Shown here: piece after piece, positions 1-7,323 of the stretch
Layout: every line of letters begins with the position of its first letter
Numbering within the stretch: position 1 is the stretch's first letter
Assembly: GCF_963676325.1 (NCBI RefSeq)
Contig: NZ_OY781099.1
Location: 1,674,001 to 1,738,000, forward strand
DNA length: 64,000 nucleotides
Direction of reading: 5' to 3'
DNA from: an uncultured Bacteroides sp.
GTDB lineage: Bacteria > Bacteroidota > Bacteroidia > Bacteroidales > Bacteroidaceae
Notes under the pieces: model-generated
The model's database searches: none
What the model saw: the letters and a program-made list of their open reading frames with translations, nothing else
What the model was told of the DNA's origin: nothing
Translations under genes and position numbers: made by a program

Positions 1-245
1 CTACAAACAAAGAGTATCTGGCTGAGTATGGTGCGGTGAATCTTCGTGTAGCTCGTTATGATGAAGCTGTAAAGAACTTGAAAGATGCACTTGCCATTGA
101 TCCTAAATTTGCAGCTTGTTATCGTTTAATTGGTTTCTGTCAGTTGCAGCAAGGCAAGAAAACGGAAGCTTGTGAAAACTTCAGTAAAGCTAAAGAACTA
201 GGCGATGAGGCTGTGATTCCTATGATTGAGAAGAATTGTAAATAA
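1..245 (+). CDS. TPR-repeat protein, C-terminal end only
   Basis: The reading frame is open from the window edge (codons from base 3) to a TAA at 243-245, so the true start lies upstream. The visible ~80 residues contain a tetratricopeptide-like helix pair (DEAVKNLKDALAIDPKF followed by AACYRLIGFCQLQQGKKTEA), the usual signature of a protein-protein interaction scaffold. The fragment ends with a short charged tail. Function cannot be assigned from this piece. An intrinsic terminator follows 25 bp downstream, so it is the last gene of its transcript. Confidence 0.7.
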   Translation, partial: TNKEYLAEYGAVNLRVARYDEAVKNLKDALAIDPKFAACYRLIGFCQLQQGKKTEACENFSKAKELGDEAVIPMIEKNCK

Positions 246-269
246 GAATCGTTATAAGATATGAGAAGA

Positions 270-303
270 AAGTCTGGGCTTGCAAAAGCTCAGACTTTTT
301 TGT
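270..303 (+). terminator. Intrinsic terminator after the TPR gene
   Basis: Arms AGTCTGGGCTT (271-281) and AAGCTCAGACT (286-296) pair with one mismatch around a 4-nt loop and run directly into a T tract. Confidence 0.8.
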
Positions 304-381
304 TGATTTACATTTAGCTTTCCTTTATAATTTCCATTCATTCATTTCCAGCCGGACTTCGGTTCATTGCGGGATTTCCCT

Positions 382-500
382 ATTCTTCGTCGCTTTTCCT
401 GGAAGGCATTGTATTGAAATCTTTCTTTAATGGTGTTTTGTTGGCTTTTTACCAGAGCCAATAAATGGCTTATCATTCATACCTGTCTTTATACCCAAAG
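382..500. repeat. Possible decayed copy of the ~165-bp inverted-repeat element
   Basis: This gene-free stretch resembles the elements at 30.7-31.2 kb. It begins with TTCTTCGTCGCTTT, compared with TTCTTCGTCACTTT in those elements. It also carries CTTTTTACCAGAGCCAATAA then ATGGCTTAT, which matches their CTTTTTATCAGATTCAATAA then ATGGCTTAT with three differences over 29 bp. No intact right inverted repeat is seen. The remainder of 304-583 shows no gene. Confidence 0.45.
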
Positions 501-583
501 ACCTTGAATTGCTTAAGGATGCAGGTTTCTCTCAAATTAGTAAGTTCCTTCTTTTGTAAGGATGCTATTTATTGCTGCCAAAT

Positions 584-1927
584 TTAATAAGTAACCCGTA
601 AACCAAACTGCAGGTTAAGGTTGAAAGGAGTCTCTTTGCGGATTGTTTCCACACTTGATCCGTCATCAAAATAGTAAATAACTCCCGGTTCTATAAAGAT
701 ACCCAGCTGACGGGTGGCATTAAACTGTGCTCCGAAAGCTCCGTTCACCGACCATTGCAAAGGCTTTACGTTCAAATCTGTAGATATGCTTTGTTTGGTA
801 GTACCATTCATGGTTTTGGTTTCTCCTGATACACATTTCTCCGCCATTCCACCTCCTGACAGGTAAAGCGTTACGTAGCGTCTGTTCAGAAACAGGTAAT
901 TGAGTTTCAACGGAATCCCTATATAATTAAGGTTCTGTTCATTTCTGATGTAAGTGCCCAGTGATGCTTCCGATTCCAATCGGGTATAAATTATTCCACT
1001 CTCCAATGCAAACTGAGAGGATAGCTGTTTGCGGACAGACAAACCAAATGAAACCGGTTGTTTGTGGTTCCAGTCTAACTGAGAAACTACATTTCTTATT
1101 AAAGCATTTTCGCAGTTTAGAAAAAAGCATGGGTCGGATAATACGTTGGATGCCATATCAGAACTATTTTCACTGGTTATACCGGCACTGTTTCCCGTAG
1201 TAAATCCTATAGATAACAGATTGCGCGATTTCTTTCTCCGTACTGCCCGCAGTTCAGTCACATGCTCTGCCGGTTTGGATACTTCTCTGAAATTAAACTG
1301 CTGCGATTCACTGCTGCTATCATCTTTTGTTTTTTCCTTTTCTACCCGAGTCTGTACCTTCTTTTCGGTTGTTTGTTCAGAGGCCTTATCTTGCTGGCTC
1401 TTTTCGTTATTCTTTTCGACAGCTGGTTTTTCGTTATCAGATAAAACAGCTGAAAGTCTGGATGAAGCTACTTCTCCGGAACCTGAATCATTTCCCGGGG
1501 TTGGCACATATTTTCTGGTTACTACTTTTCCGGCTTGAGCCTTGTTTCCGGCAGAAGCAGTATTTTCAGAACTACCCAAAGCCAGTTCGTCACTCTTTTT
1601 ATCATCGGTAGTCATTGCAGAGATAACCTCTTTCAATGGCTTTTTATCAGTTATTTGTTTTACTTCAACAGGAATCTGGGCTGTTTCCACGTATTTAGCC
1701 GATGAATCATTGAACATCATTATTACTGCGGTTGAAACAACCACTAGCAATGCCACTGCTGCCGCTGCGGCATAATACATAAAGTAGGAACGTTTCTTGG
1801 GCGCAACGGGTACGGGCGAAAGCTCTTTCTGAAGTTGCTCCCAGCCACCAGCCATGGGCGGTTCAGAATAATCTTCCAAACTGTTCCGAAGTGCGCTGAT
1901 CCATTTTTCTTCTTCTTCCTGTTTCAT
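584..1927 (-). CDS. Anti-sigma-like membrane protein fused to an outer-membrane beta-barrel domain
   Basis: 447 residues. Residues 1-45 form a cytoplasmic segment of the kind found in Bacteroidetes anti-sigma proteins (WISALRNSLEDY, then GGWEQLQKEL). Residues about 48-72 are one hydrophobic transmembrane helix. Residues 75-230 are a charged Lys/Glu/Ser-rich linker. From about 235 to the end, alternating hydrophobic strands and a terminal FGLRVTY are typical of an OmpA/PorT-type barrel. The start codon overlaps the stop of the upstream sigma-factor gene by 4 bp, so the two are co-expressed. I infer that it holds the sigma factor at the inner membrane while its C-terminus reports on the outer membrane. 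Similar sigma/barrel pairs exist in Bacteroidetes, but the signal is unknown. Confidence 0.75.
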   Translation of the reverse strand: MKQEEEEKWISALRNSLEDYSEPPMAGGWEQLQKELSPVPVAPKKRSYFMYYAAAAAVALLVVVSTAVIMMFNDSSAKYVETAQIPVEVKQITDKKPLKEVISAMTTDDKKSDELALGSSENTASAGNKAQAGKVVTRKYVPTPGNDSGSGEVASSRLSAVLSDNEKPAVEKNNEKSQQDKASEQTTEKKVQTRVEKEKTKDDSSSESQQFNFREVSKPAEHVTELRAVRRKKSRNLLSIGFTTGNSAGITSENSSDMASNVLSDPCFFLNCENALIRNVVSQLDWNHKQPVSFGLSVRKQLSSQFALESGIIYTRLESEASLGTYIRNEQNLNYIGIPLKLNYLFLNRRYVTLYLSGGGMAEKCVSGETKTMNGTTKQSISTDLNVKPLQWSVNGAFGAQFNATRQLGIFIEPGVIYYFDDGSSVETIRKETPFNLNLQFGLRVTY

Positions 1928-2475
1928 AGATTATGTTCCCTTAAATAGTCGTTAATTCTTTTAGCCAATAGTTTCTTTGCCCGGAAAAGCTGTGATGACG
2001 AGCTCTTTTCGTTGATTCCAAGTTGGTCGGCAATCTCCTTGTGCGACATTTTTTCCATGACGGACAGATTGAACACCGTACGATACCCTACAGGCAACTC
2101 GGCAATAAACTTCACAAGCACCGGATGCGGAATCAGTGAAACATCTTCTTCCTGTGGTTCTTCCACGGTTTCCGGAACCTGATCAAGTGTGAGTGCCTGC
2201 CGGCTTGCCTCGTTCTTGCGAAGATAGTCGAGTGACACGTTTACCATAAGTCTGCTTAGCCACGCTCTCAATGAGCCTTCTCCACGATACGTAAATTTAT
2301 TGAATGAACTGTATGCTTTAATGAAACCGTCATGCAGAAGATCCTGAGCTGTATCCCGATCGCCCGCGTACCGAAAGCAGATGCCAAACATTTGTCCGGC
2401 ATATTGCTCATAGAATACCCTCCTTGCTTCATTATCTTCAGCCTGGCAACGTTCTGTAAGTTCTGTTTCACTCAT
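1924..2475 (-). CDS. ECF-type RNA polymerase sigma-70 factor
   Basis: 183 residues from the ATG at 2475; an in-frame start at 2526 would add 17 residues that do not fit the family. Region 2 is visible as FYEQYAGQMFGICFRYAGDR, then AQDLLHDGFIKAY and the promoter-melting segment GSLRAWLSRLMVNVSLDYLR. Region 4 follows as LPVGYRTVFNLSVMEKMSH then KEIADQLGINEKSSSSQLFR, a helix-turn-helix for -35 recognition. Length and domain order are those of extracytoplasmic-function sigma factors. It is transcribed with the downstream anti-sigma/barrel gene. Confidence 0.92.
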   Translation of the reverse strand: MSETELTERCQAEDNEARRVFYEQYAGQMFGICFRYAGDRDTAQDLLHDGFIKAYSSFNKFTYRGEGSLRAWLSRLMVNVSLDYLRKNEASRQALTLDQVPETVEEPQEEDVSLIPHPVLVKFIAELPVGYRTVFNLSVMEKMSHKEIADQLGINEKSSSSQLFRAKKLLAKRINDYLREHNL

Positions 2476-2694
2476 TGATTTCACGTGTATCAACCTATAA
2501 ATGCACAAAGATATAAAATACTGCATTGGGCGGGCAATTATTTTTCTCTTTATAATTATTTTCTCTTTCTGACTTTTCCTGCAATCTGTTTATTGCCAGT
2601 GATAAGGCTTTATTCGTGGGTGATTGAAGGTTGAAAAATATTGCTCTCTCACTTTGTTGCGAGATTGTTTACCTGCTCCCGTGAGAGCTTTTCA

Positions 2695-2841
2695 AATCTC
2701 CCTATTCGTTTTCTTAATCTCTGGAATGTTGTTTTCCAATCTCCCGAATAGTTTATTAAACGAGTTGCGCAGCTCGCTTTGGTGACCTGCGCAGCTCGTG
2801 ATTGCGACTTGCGCAGGTCGTTCTGGTGAGTTGCGCAGCTC
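2695..2841. repeat. Array of palindromic words with 22-bp period (TGCGCA theme)
   Basis: Four imperfect palindromes GAGTTGCGCAGCTC, GACCTGCGCAGCTC, GACTTGCGCAGGTC and GAGTTGCGCAGCTC have TGCGCA centres at 2768.5, 2790.5, 2812.5 and 2834.5, exactly 22 bp apart with unrelated 8-bp spacers. Just upstream the word AATCTC starts at 2695, 2716 and 2738 (steps of 21 and 22). The array sits between the sigma-factor start and ridA. No gene is seen in 2527-2939. Confidence 0.8.
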
Positions 2842-2939
2842 GCGATAAATATTAAACCGGAAAAGAGAAAAAGTTGCAGCTAAAAATAATAATGTCTAAC
2901 TTGCGTTCCAATTCTATAAACTAATAAAATAGCGTAAAA

Positions 2940-3317
2940 ATGAAAAAAGTAATTTCAAGTGAAAAGGCTCCTGGAGCTATCGGACCTTACAGTCAGGCTA
3001 TTGAAGCTGGTGGCATGGTATTTGTTTCCGGTCAGTTGCCTGTTGATGCTGCAACCGGTGAGTTTGCTCCCGGCGGTGTGGCTGAACAGACTAAGCAATC
3101 ATTCGAAAATATTAAGCATATTCTGGCAGAGGCCGGCCTTACTACTGCAAACATTGTGAAGACTACCGTTTTTCTTTCTGATATGTCTCTTTTTGCAGAC
3201 ATGAATGCTGTGTATGCTACTTATTTTGACGGTTCGTTTCCTGCCCGTTCTGCTGTGGCGGTAAAGGCTTTGCCAAAGAATGCTCTTGTAGAAATTGAAT
3301 GTATTGCCGTGAAATAA
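2940..3317 (+). CDS. ridA: RidA family reactive imine/enamine deaminase
   Basis: 125 residues, the normal family length. RidA proteins form cytosolic trimers that hydrolyse reactive enamines and imines, notably 2-aminoacrylate from PLP enzymes, to keto acids and ammonia. Family landmarks visible are GPYSQAIEAGGMVFVSGQLP near the N-terminus, the TTVFLSDMSLFADMNAVYA segment, FPARSAVAVKALPKNALVEI containing the substrate-binding Arg, and the terminal IECIAV. It stands alone between the palindromic array and a terminator. Confidence 0.95.
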   Translation: MKKVISSEKAPGAIGPYSQAIEAGGMVFVSGQLPVDAATGEFAPGGVAEQTKQSFENIKHILAEAGLTTANIVKTTVFLSDMSLFADMNAVYATYFDGSFPARSAVAVKALPKNALVEIECIAVK

Positions 3318-3373
3318 GATTATAGCGCAAAGACATATTCCTGCTTATGCGGGAACTAAATATGGAAAAAGTT

Positions 3374-3422
3374 AAAAGGATTGAGCATTTGTTTGTTTAA
3401 AAACAGTGCCCAATCCTTTTTC
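3374..3422 (+). terminator. Intrinsic terminator after ridA
   Basis: AAAAGGATTGAGCA pairs imperfectly with TGCCCAATCCTTTT across a ~20-nt loop and is followed by T residues. The A-rich start also lets it act for the converging folC transcript. Confidence 0.65.
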
Positions 3423-3541
3423 TATTTACTATATATATGCTTTTGTGTAGAGTGTTAACTCGTAATTTCGTCCGGTATCCAGCCTTCCTCTTTGGTCTTT
3501 ATGTTTCTGCAACAGCTCCAGCCGGTTAGTGATTTAAAAGG

Positions 3542-4837
3542 TTACTTTTTATCTTTCAGATAAGTCAGCAAATCGGCCACAATAAAACTACTTCCTCCTA
3601 CGAAGATAAAATCTTTCTCGGTGGCATTCTCTTTGGCAGCCTCAAAAGCTTTGGGTACATCAGGATAAGTATTGCCGTGCAGTGCGGCTTTACTCGCCAG
3701 AAATTTCAGATCCACCTCGTGCAATGCCCGCTTCACACTCGCTTTGGTGAAGTAATACTCAGCATCTTTAGGTAATAATGCCAGCACGCCATTGATATCC
3801 TTATCGTTTACCATGCCCAGTACAATATGCAGCTTTTTGTATTTCTGCCTGCTTAGCTGGTCGGCAATGTAAGAGATTCCTCCCGTGTTGTGGCCCGTAT
3901 CACAAATGATAGTAGGAGCATTTCCCAGTTTTTGCCAGCGTCCCATCAATCCGGTTAGTTCGCACACATTACCAAAACCTCTTTCTACAGCTTTTGGGGG
4001 GATGTTGTATCCCGCTTTCTTTAGGATTCTTAGTGCCAAAAGAATGGTATTTGTATTTTTAATCTGACACAGTCCGCCCAGTTCACCTTTCAGTTTGGGA
4101 TAATCGGCCGTAAAGTAATGCCAGCATCCTCTGTTATTCATTTCCCATCTCCAAAGAAGTTGCTCTTCCTCTGCAAAGAAAATAGGTGCTTTTACCTCGG
4201 CAGCTTTCAGGTTAAATACCGGTTTGGTCTCCTCGGTAGTTTCGCCAATCACCACTGGCACACCTGTTTTCATTATACCCGCTTTCTCCGCAGCAATAAG
4301 AGATAATTCCTTTCCCAGAAACTGAGTGTGGTCAAAACTGATATTGGTTATAATGCTAAGATCGGGACGGATGATGTTGGTGCAGTCCAGTCGTCCGCCA
4401 AGGCCAACCTCAATAACTGCCACATCTACCTTTTGTTCTGCAAAATATTTAAAAGCCAGGGCAGTGGTCAGCTCAAAGAATGAAGGCAGAATTGGCTCGA
4501 AAAAAGAACGTTCCTCCTCAACGAATTTAATTACGTACTCTTCGGATATCTGTTCACCGTTTACGCGAATTCTCTCTCTGAAGTCGATCAGGTGAGGAGA
4601 GGTGTAAAGTCCCACCTTATATCCGGCCGATTGCAAAATTGCAGCAAGTGTGTGTGAGCAGGAACCTTTTCCGTTCGTTCCCGCTACGTGTATAGTTTTG
4701 AATTTCCTGTGCGGATGATTAAAATGCTCATCCAATTCTAATGTGTTACTAAGCCCCTCTTTGTAAGCCGATTTACCAACCTGCTGAAACATTGGAGCAC
4801 TTTCATATAAGAAGTTTAGTGTTTCTTTATAATTCAT
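3542..4837 (-). CDS. folC: Bifunctional folylpolyglutamate synthase / dihydrofolate synthase
   Basis: 431 residues. The enzyme ligates L-glutamate to dihydropteroate and to reduced folates using ATP. The Mur-ligase-like P-loop is seen as HVAGTNGKGSCSHTLAAIL (around residues 50-68). Other landmarks are TSPHLIDFRERIRVNGEQI, the metal/ATP region VDVAVIEVGLGGRLDCTNI, and SFDHTQFLG. The C-terminal glutamate-binding domain includes CDTGHNTGGI and LGMVNDKDI. It is monocistronic on the minus strand, divergent from phoH; at 74 bases from the folC start no exact TAnnTTTG box was found. Confidence 0.95.
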   Translation of the reverse strand: MNYKETLNFLYESAPMFQQVGKSAYKEGLSNTLELDEHFNHPHRKFKTIHVAGTNGKGSCSHTLAAILQSAGYKVGLYTSPHLIDFRERIRVNGEQISEEYVIKFVEEERSFFEPILPSFFELTTALAFKYFAEQKVDVAVIEVGLGGRLDCTNIIRPDLSIITNISFDHTQFLGKELSLIAAEKAGIMKTGVPVVIGETTEETKPVFNLKAAEVKAPIFFAEEEQLLWRWEMNNRGCWHYFTADYPKLKGELGGLCQIKNTNTILLALRILKKAGYNIPPKAVERGFGNVCELTGLMGRWQKLGNAPTIICDTGHNTGGISYIADQLSRQKYKKLHIVLGMVNDKDINGVLALLPKDAEYYFTKASVKRALHEVDLKFLASKAALHGNTYPDVPKAFEAAKENATEKDFIFVGGSSFIVADLLTYLKDKK

Positions 4838-4929
4838 TTATTTGTAAAAATTATCCTTGAAGTGATATATCGTAAGTTTTTAATTCCTATATTAGATGCA
4901 AATATCAACATTTTAAATCTAAAAAGAGT

Positions 4930-6255
4930 ATGGGAACAAAGAAAAATTTCGTTTTAGACACTAATGTTATACTCCACGACTGTAACTGTCTGAAGAATTT
5001 TGAGGAAAACGATATATATCTGCCTATTGTTGTTCTTGAAGAATTAGATAAGTTTAAGAAAGGGAATGGAGAAATTAATTACAATGCGAGAGAGTTCGTT
5101 CGCGAGCTGGACTCAATAACCGATGATAATCTTTTTACTAAAGGAGCATCACTGGGCGAGGGGATGGGCAAGCTCTTTATCCTCACCGGAGGAATTGAAT
5201 CAGAGACAGTAAAGAAATGCTTTCCTGAGCGTCAGGCCGATCATGAAATACTTTCGGCGGCAGATGTGCTGACAAAAAAACAACCAAAGACCAAGACAAT
5301 TCTGGTAAGTAAAGATGTGAATCTGCGCATGAAGGCGCGTTCCATCGGTGTGCTGGCTGAAGATTATATCAACGATAAGGTTACGAATATTGATATATTC
5401 GAAAAGTCTAATGAAACGTATGATGGGGTTGCTCCGGAGCTCATCGATAAGATTTACTCTTCCCATGAAGGGGTGGACATCAGTGAGATTGACTTCCGAA
5501 ATGTTCTGGAACCGAATGAATGTTTTATTATGAAAAGCGACCGCAATAGCGTGCTGGCCAGGTATAATCCCTTCACTCATACCGTTCACAGAGTGCTTAA
5601 AGGAAAAAACTACGGCATTGAACCCCGCAATGCCGAGCAAAGCTTTGCTTTCGAGATACTGAACGATCCCGATATCAAGCTCGTGGCTCTCACAGGAAAG
5701 GCCGGAACTGGTAAAACATTGCTGGCGCTGGCAGCTGCATTAAGTAAGCTAACGGAGTACAAACAGATTTTGCTGGCTCGCCCCATCGTGGCTCTTTCCA
5801 ATAAAGACCTCGGTTTCCTTCCCGGAGATGCCGCAGCAAAAGTAGCGCCCTACATGCAACCTCTTTTTGATAACCTCAATGTAATCAAGAATCAGTTTGC
5901 GCCTAATTCATCAGAAGTGAAACGTCTGGACGATTTGCAGAAAGGTGGTCAACTGGTAATCGAAGCCCTTGCCTTTATCCGCGGACGAAGCTTGTCGGAA
6001 ACCTATTGCATCATCGATGAGGCTCAGAACCTTACTCCGCATGAGATTAAAACCATCATCACCCGTGCCGGCGAAGGCACAAAAATGATCTTTACCGGAG
6101 ATATCCAACAGATAGACCAGCCCTATCTTGACAGCCAGTCCAACGGATTAGTCTATATGATTGACCGCATGAAAGGGCAGAACATCTTTGCCCACGTGAA
6201 TCTGGTAAAAGGAGAGCGCAGTATGCTTAGCGAATTGGCTAGTAATTTGATGTAA
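4930..6255 (+). CDS. PIN domain fused to a PhoH-type ATPase
   Basis: 441 residues with two domains. Residues 1 to about 150 are a PIN nuclease-like domain starting FVLDTNVILHDCNCLKNF, with further acidic positions at LEELDKF and VSKDVNLRMKAR. Residues about 230-441 are the PhoH ATPase with Walker A GKAGTGKTLLALAAA, Walker B CIIDEAQNLTPHEIKTIITR, and FTGDIQQIDQPYLDS. PIN-PhoH proteins are RNA-directed ATPase/helicase-like factors, some with RNase activity. The physiological role in Bacteroidetes is not settled. Two hairpins follow the gene. Confidence 0.93.
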   Translation: MGTKKNFVLDTNVILHDCNCLKNFEENDIYLPIVVLEELDKFKKGNGEINYNAREFVRELDSITDDNLFTKGASLGEGMGKLFILTGGIESETVKKCFPERQADHEILSAADVLTKKQPKTKTILVSKDVNLRMKARSIGVLAEDYINDKVTNIDIFEKSNETYDGVAPELIDKIYSSHEGVDISEIDFRNVLEPNECFIMKSDRNSVLARYNPFTHTVHRVLKGKNYGIEPRNAEQSFAFEILNDPDIKLVALTGKAGTGKTLLALAAALSKLTEYKQILLARPIVALSNKDLGFLPGDAAAKVAPYMQPLFDNLNVIKNQFAPNSSEVKRLDDLQKGGQLVIEALAFIRGRSLSETYCIIDEAQNLTPHEIKTIITRAGEGTKMIFTGDIQQIDQPYLDSQSNGLVYMIDRMKGQNIFAHVNLVKGERSMLSELASNLM

Positions 6256-6295
6256 GGAGCGTGAAATCTATTCTGAATGGTTTAGATAAAGTAAT

Positions 6296-6376
6296 AATAT
6301 TCGGATATGTTTTTTGTATCCGAATATTGTGATGAAGAAAACATTGAAATATGAGATGATATTTCAATGTTTTTTA
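6296..6376 (+). terminator. Two consecutive hairpins after phoH; the second is an intrinsic terminator
   Basis: The first hairpin pairs AATATTCGGATA (6296-6307) with TATCCGAATATT (6317-6328). The second pairs ACATTGAAATA (6341-6351) with TATTTCAATGT (6360-6370) and enters a T tract, a good intrinsic terminator. Confidence 0.7.
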
Positions 6377-6409
6377 TGTAAAAAGGAGTCTATTATCCAT
6401 CAAATTCCT

Positions 6410-6440
6410 TAGTTTTGCAATAACTATTGTTTTAGTTATT
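6410..6440 (+). promoter_or_regulatory. Promoter -7 box and overlapping operator-like palindrome for the HepT/MNT pair
   Basis: TAGTTTTG at 6410-6417 matches the Bacteroides TAnnTTTG box. Immediately after it, at the expected transcription start, AATAACTA (6419-6426) and TAGTTATT (6433-6440) form a perfect 8+8 inverted repeat. Its position suits an autoregulatory operator or a 5' leader hairpin. No clear -33 TTTG was found. Confidence 0.5.
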
Positions 6441-6491
6441 ATTGAGAATCTGTGGTGGCAAGCCATAGTTAAATCTTTAGAAAAAATAAAT

Positions 6492-6929
6492 ATGGAAAGT
6501 TTAGAAGATATAAGGTGGCAGCAAAGATTTGATAGTTATCAGAAAGCATTAAAAAAAATAGTGGAAGTAGTTGATTCTCATTCTGATTTTAATGAACTGT
6601 CTGATTTGGAAAAAGAAGGATTGATACAGAGGTTTGAATATACATTTGAATTGTCATGGAAAACTCTTCAGGATTTGTTAAAGTATAAAGGATATATTGA
6701 CATAAAGGGGCCAAATATGGTTTTACAGAAGTCACTGGAAGACGGATATATACAAGATCATGATGGCTGGCGTGCGATGAAAAAAGCCAGAGAAACAACC
6801 TCGCATACCTATAATGAAGGTGATGCAGGAGAAATTGTGGAGAATGTTTTTGGTAAATATGCTCCTCTTCTAAGGAATCTTGAAGCTATTTTACTTAAGG
6901 AGTCTCAGAAACAAGGTAACTTATTTTAG
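6492..6929 (+). CDS. HI0074/HepT-like nucleotidyltransferase substrate-binding protein
   Basis: 145 residues, mostly helical. The segment LIQRFEYTFELSWKTLQDLL and the later MKKARETTSHTYNE match the HI0074 family (nucleotidyltransferase substrate-binding subunit), which folds like the HepT/KNTase C-terminal helical bundle. HI0074-type proteins pair with a minimal nucleotidyltransferase. The stop lies 4 bp before the start of that partner gene. Such pairs are either two-part nucleotidyltransferases or MNT-HepT type toxin-antitoxin modules. The R-x4-6-H RNase motif of true HepT toxins is only loosely matched (RETTSH), so toxin activity is uncertain. Confidence 0.85.
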   Translation: MESLEDIRWQQRFDSYQKALKKIVEVVDSHSDFNELSDLEKEGLIQRFEYTFELSWKTLQDLLKYKGYIDIKGPNMVLQKSLEDGYIQDHDGWRAMKKARETTSHTYNEGDAGEIVENVFGKYAPLLRNLEAILLKESQKQGNLF

Positions 6930-6933
6930 TAAT

Positions 6934-7230
6934 ATGTTTGGTCTAAGTGAAAGTGTAATATCAGAACTCAACAATATATTTCGGAAATACCCGGCTATAG
7001 ATGAGGTTGTTATCTTTGGTTCGAGAGCCAAAGGTAATTTTACGAATGGTTCTGATATTGATTTAGCAGTAAAGGGGGGTATTACATCGGATGATATTCT
7101 TAAGATTAATCTTGATCTTGAGGATGTTGAGTTATTGTATAAAGTTGATGTGATATCTTATAATGAGAAGATAGGAACTCCTATCGGTCGGCACATTGAT
7201 AGAGTATCTAAAGTTTTTTATAAAAAATGA
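6934..7230 (+). CDS. Minimal nucleotidyltransferase (MNT) domain protein
   Basis: 98 residues from the ATG at 6934, chosen over an upstream in-frame start at 6880 that would overlap the previous gene by 50 bp. The nucleotidyltransferase signature GSRAKGNFTNGSDIDLAV gives the Gly-Ser and Asp-x-Asp metal/nucleotide motif. The third acidic position is probably in LLYKVDVISY. MNT proteins paired with HepT are antitoxins that can AMPylate the toxin. Whether this pair does so is inference from family and order (substrate-binding gene first, MNT second). Confidence 0.85.
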   Translation: MFGLSESVISELNNIFRKYPAIDEVVIFGSRAKGNFTNGSDIDLAVKGGITSDDILKINLDLEDVELLYKVDVISYNEKIGTPIGRHIDRVSKVFYKK

Positions 7231-7255
7231 AATTATAAAATACTCTCTTAAAATG

Positions 7256-7295
7256 AAAGCTCCCCAATTGCTTTATCAGCAAAAGGGGAGCTTTT
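7256..7295. terminator. Bidirectional terminator between the MNT and dnaJ genes
   Basis: AAAGCTCCCC (7256-7265) pairs with GGGGAGCTTT (7285-7294); A- and T-rich flanks on both sides suit both converging transcripts. Confidence 0.8.
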
Positions 7296-7323
7296 AATAT
7301 CTAAATAAGTAAGCTATACTAAA

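Noticed and set aside
2476..2526. N-terminal extension of the sigma factor
   Set aside because: The 17 extra residues do not resemble sigma region 2 leaders, and the internal ATG gives the family-typical start.
2762..2841. CRISPR array
   Set aside because: Units of ~14 bp with ~8-bp spacers are far too short, and no cas genes are present in the window.
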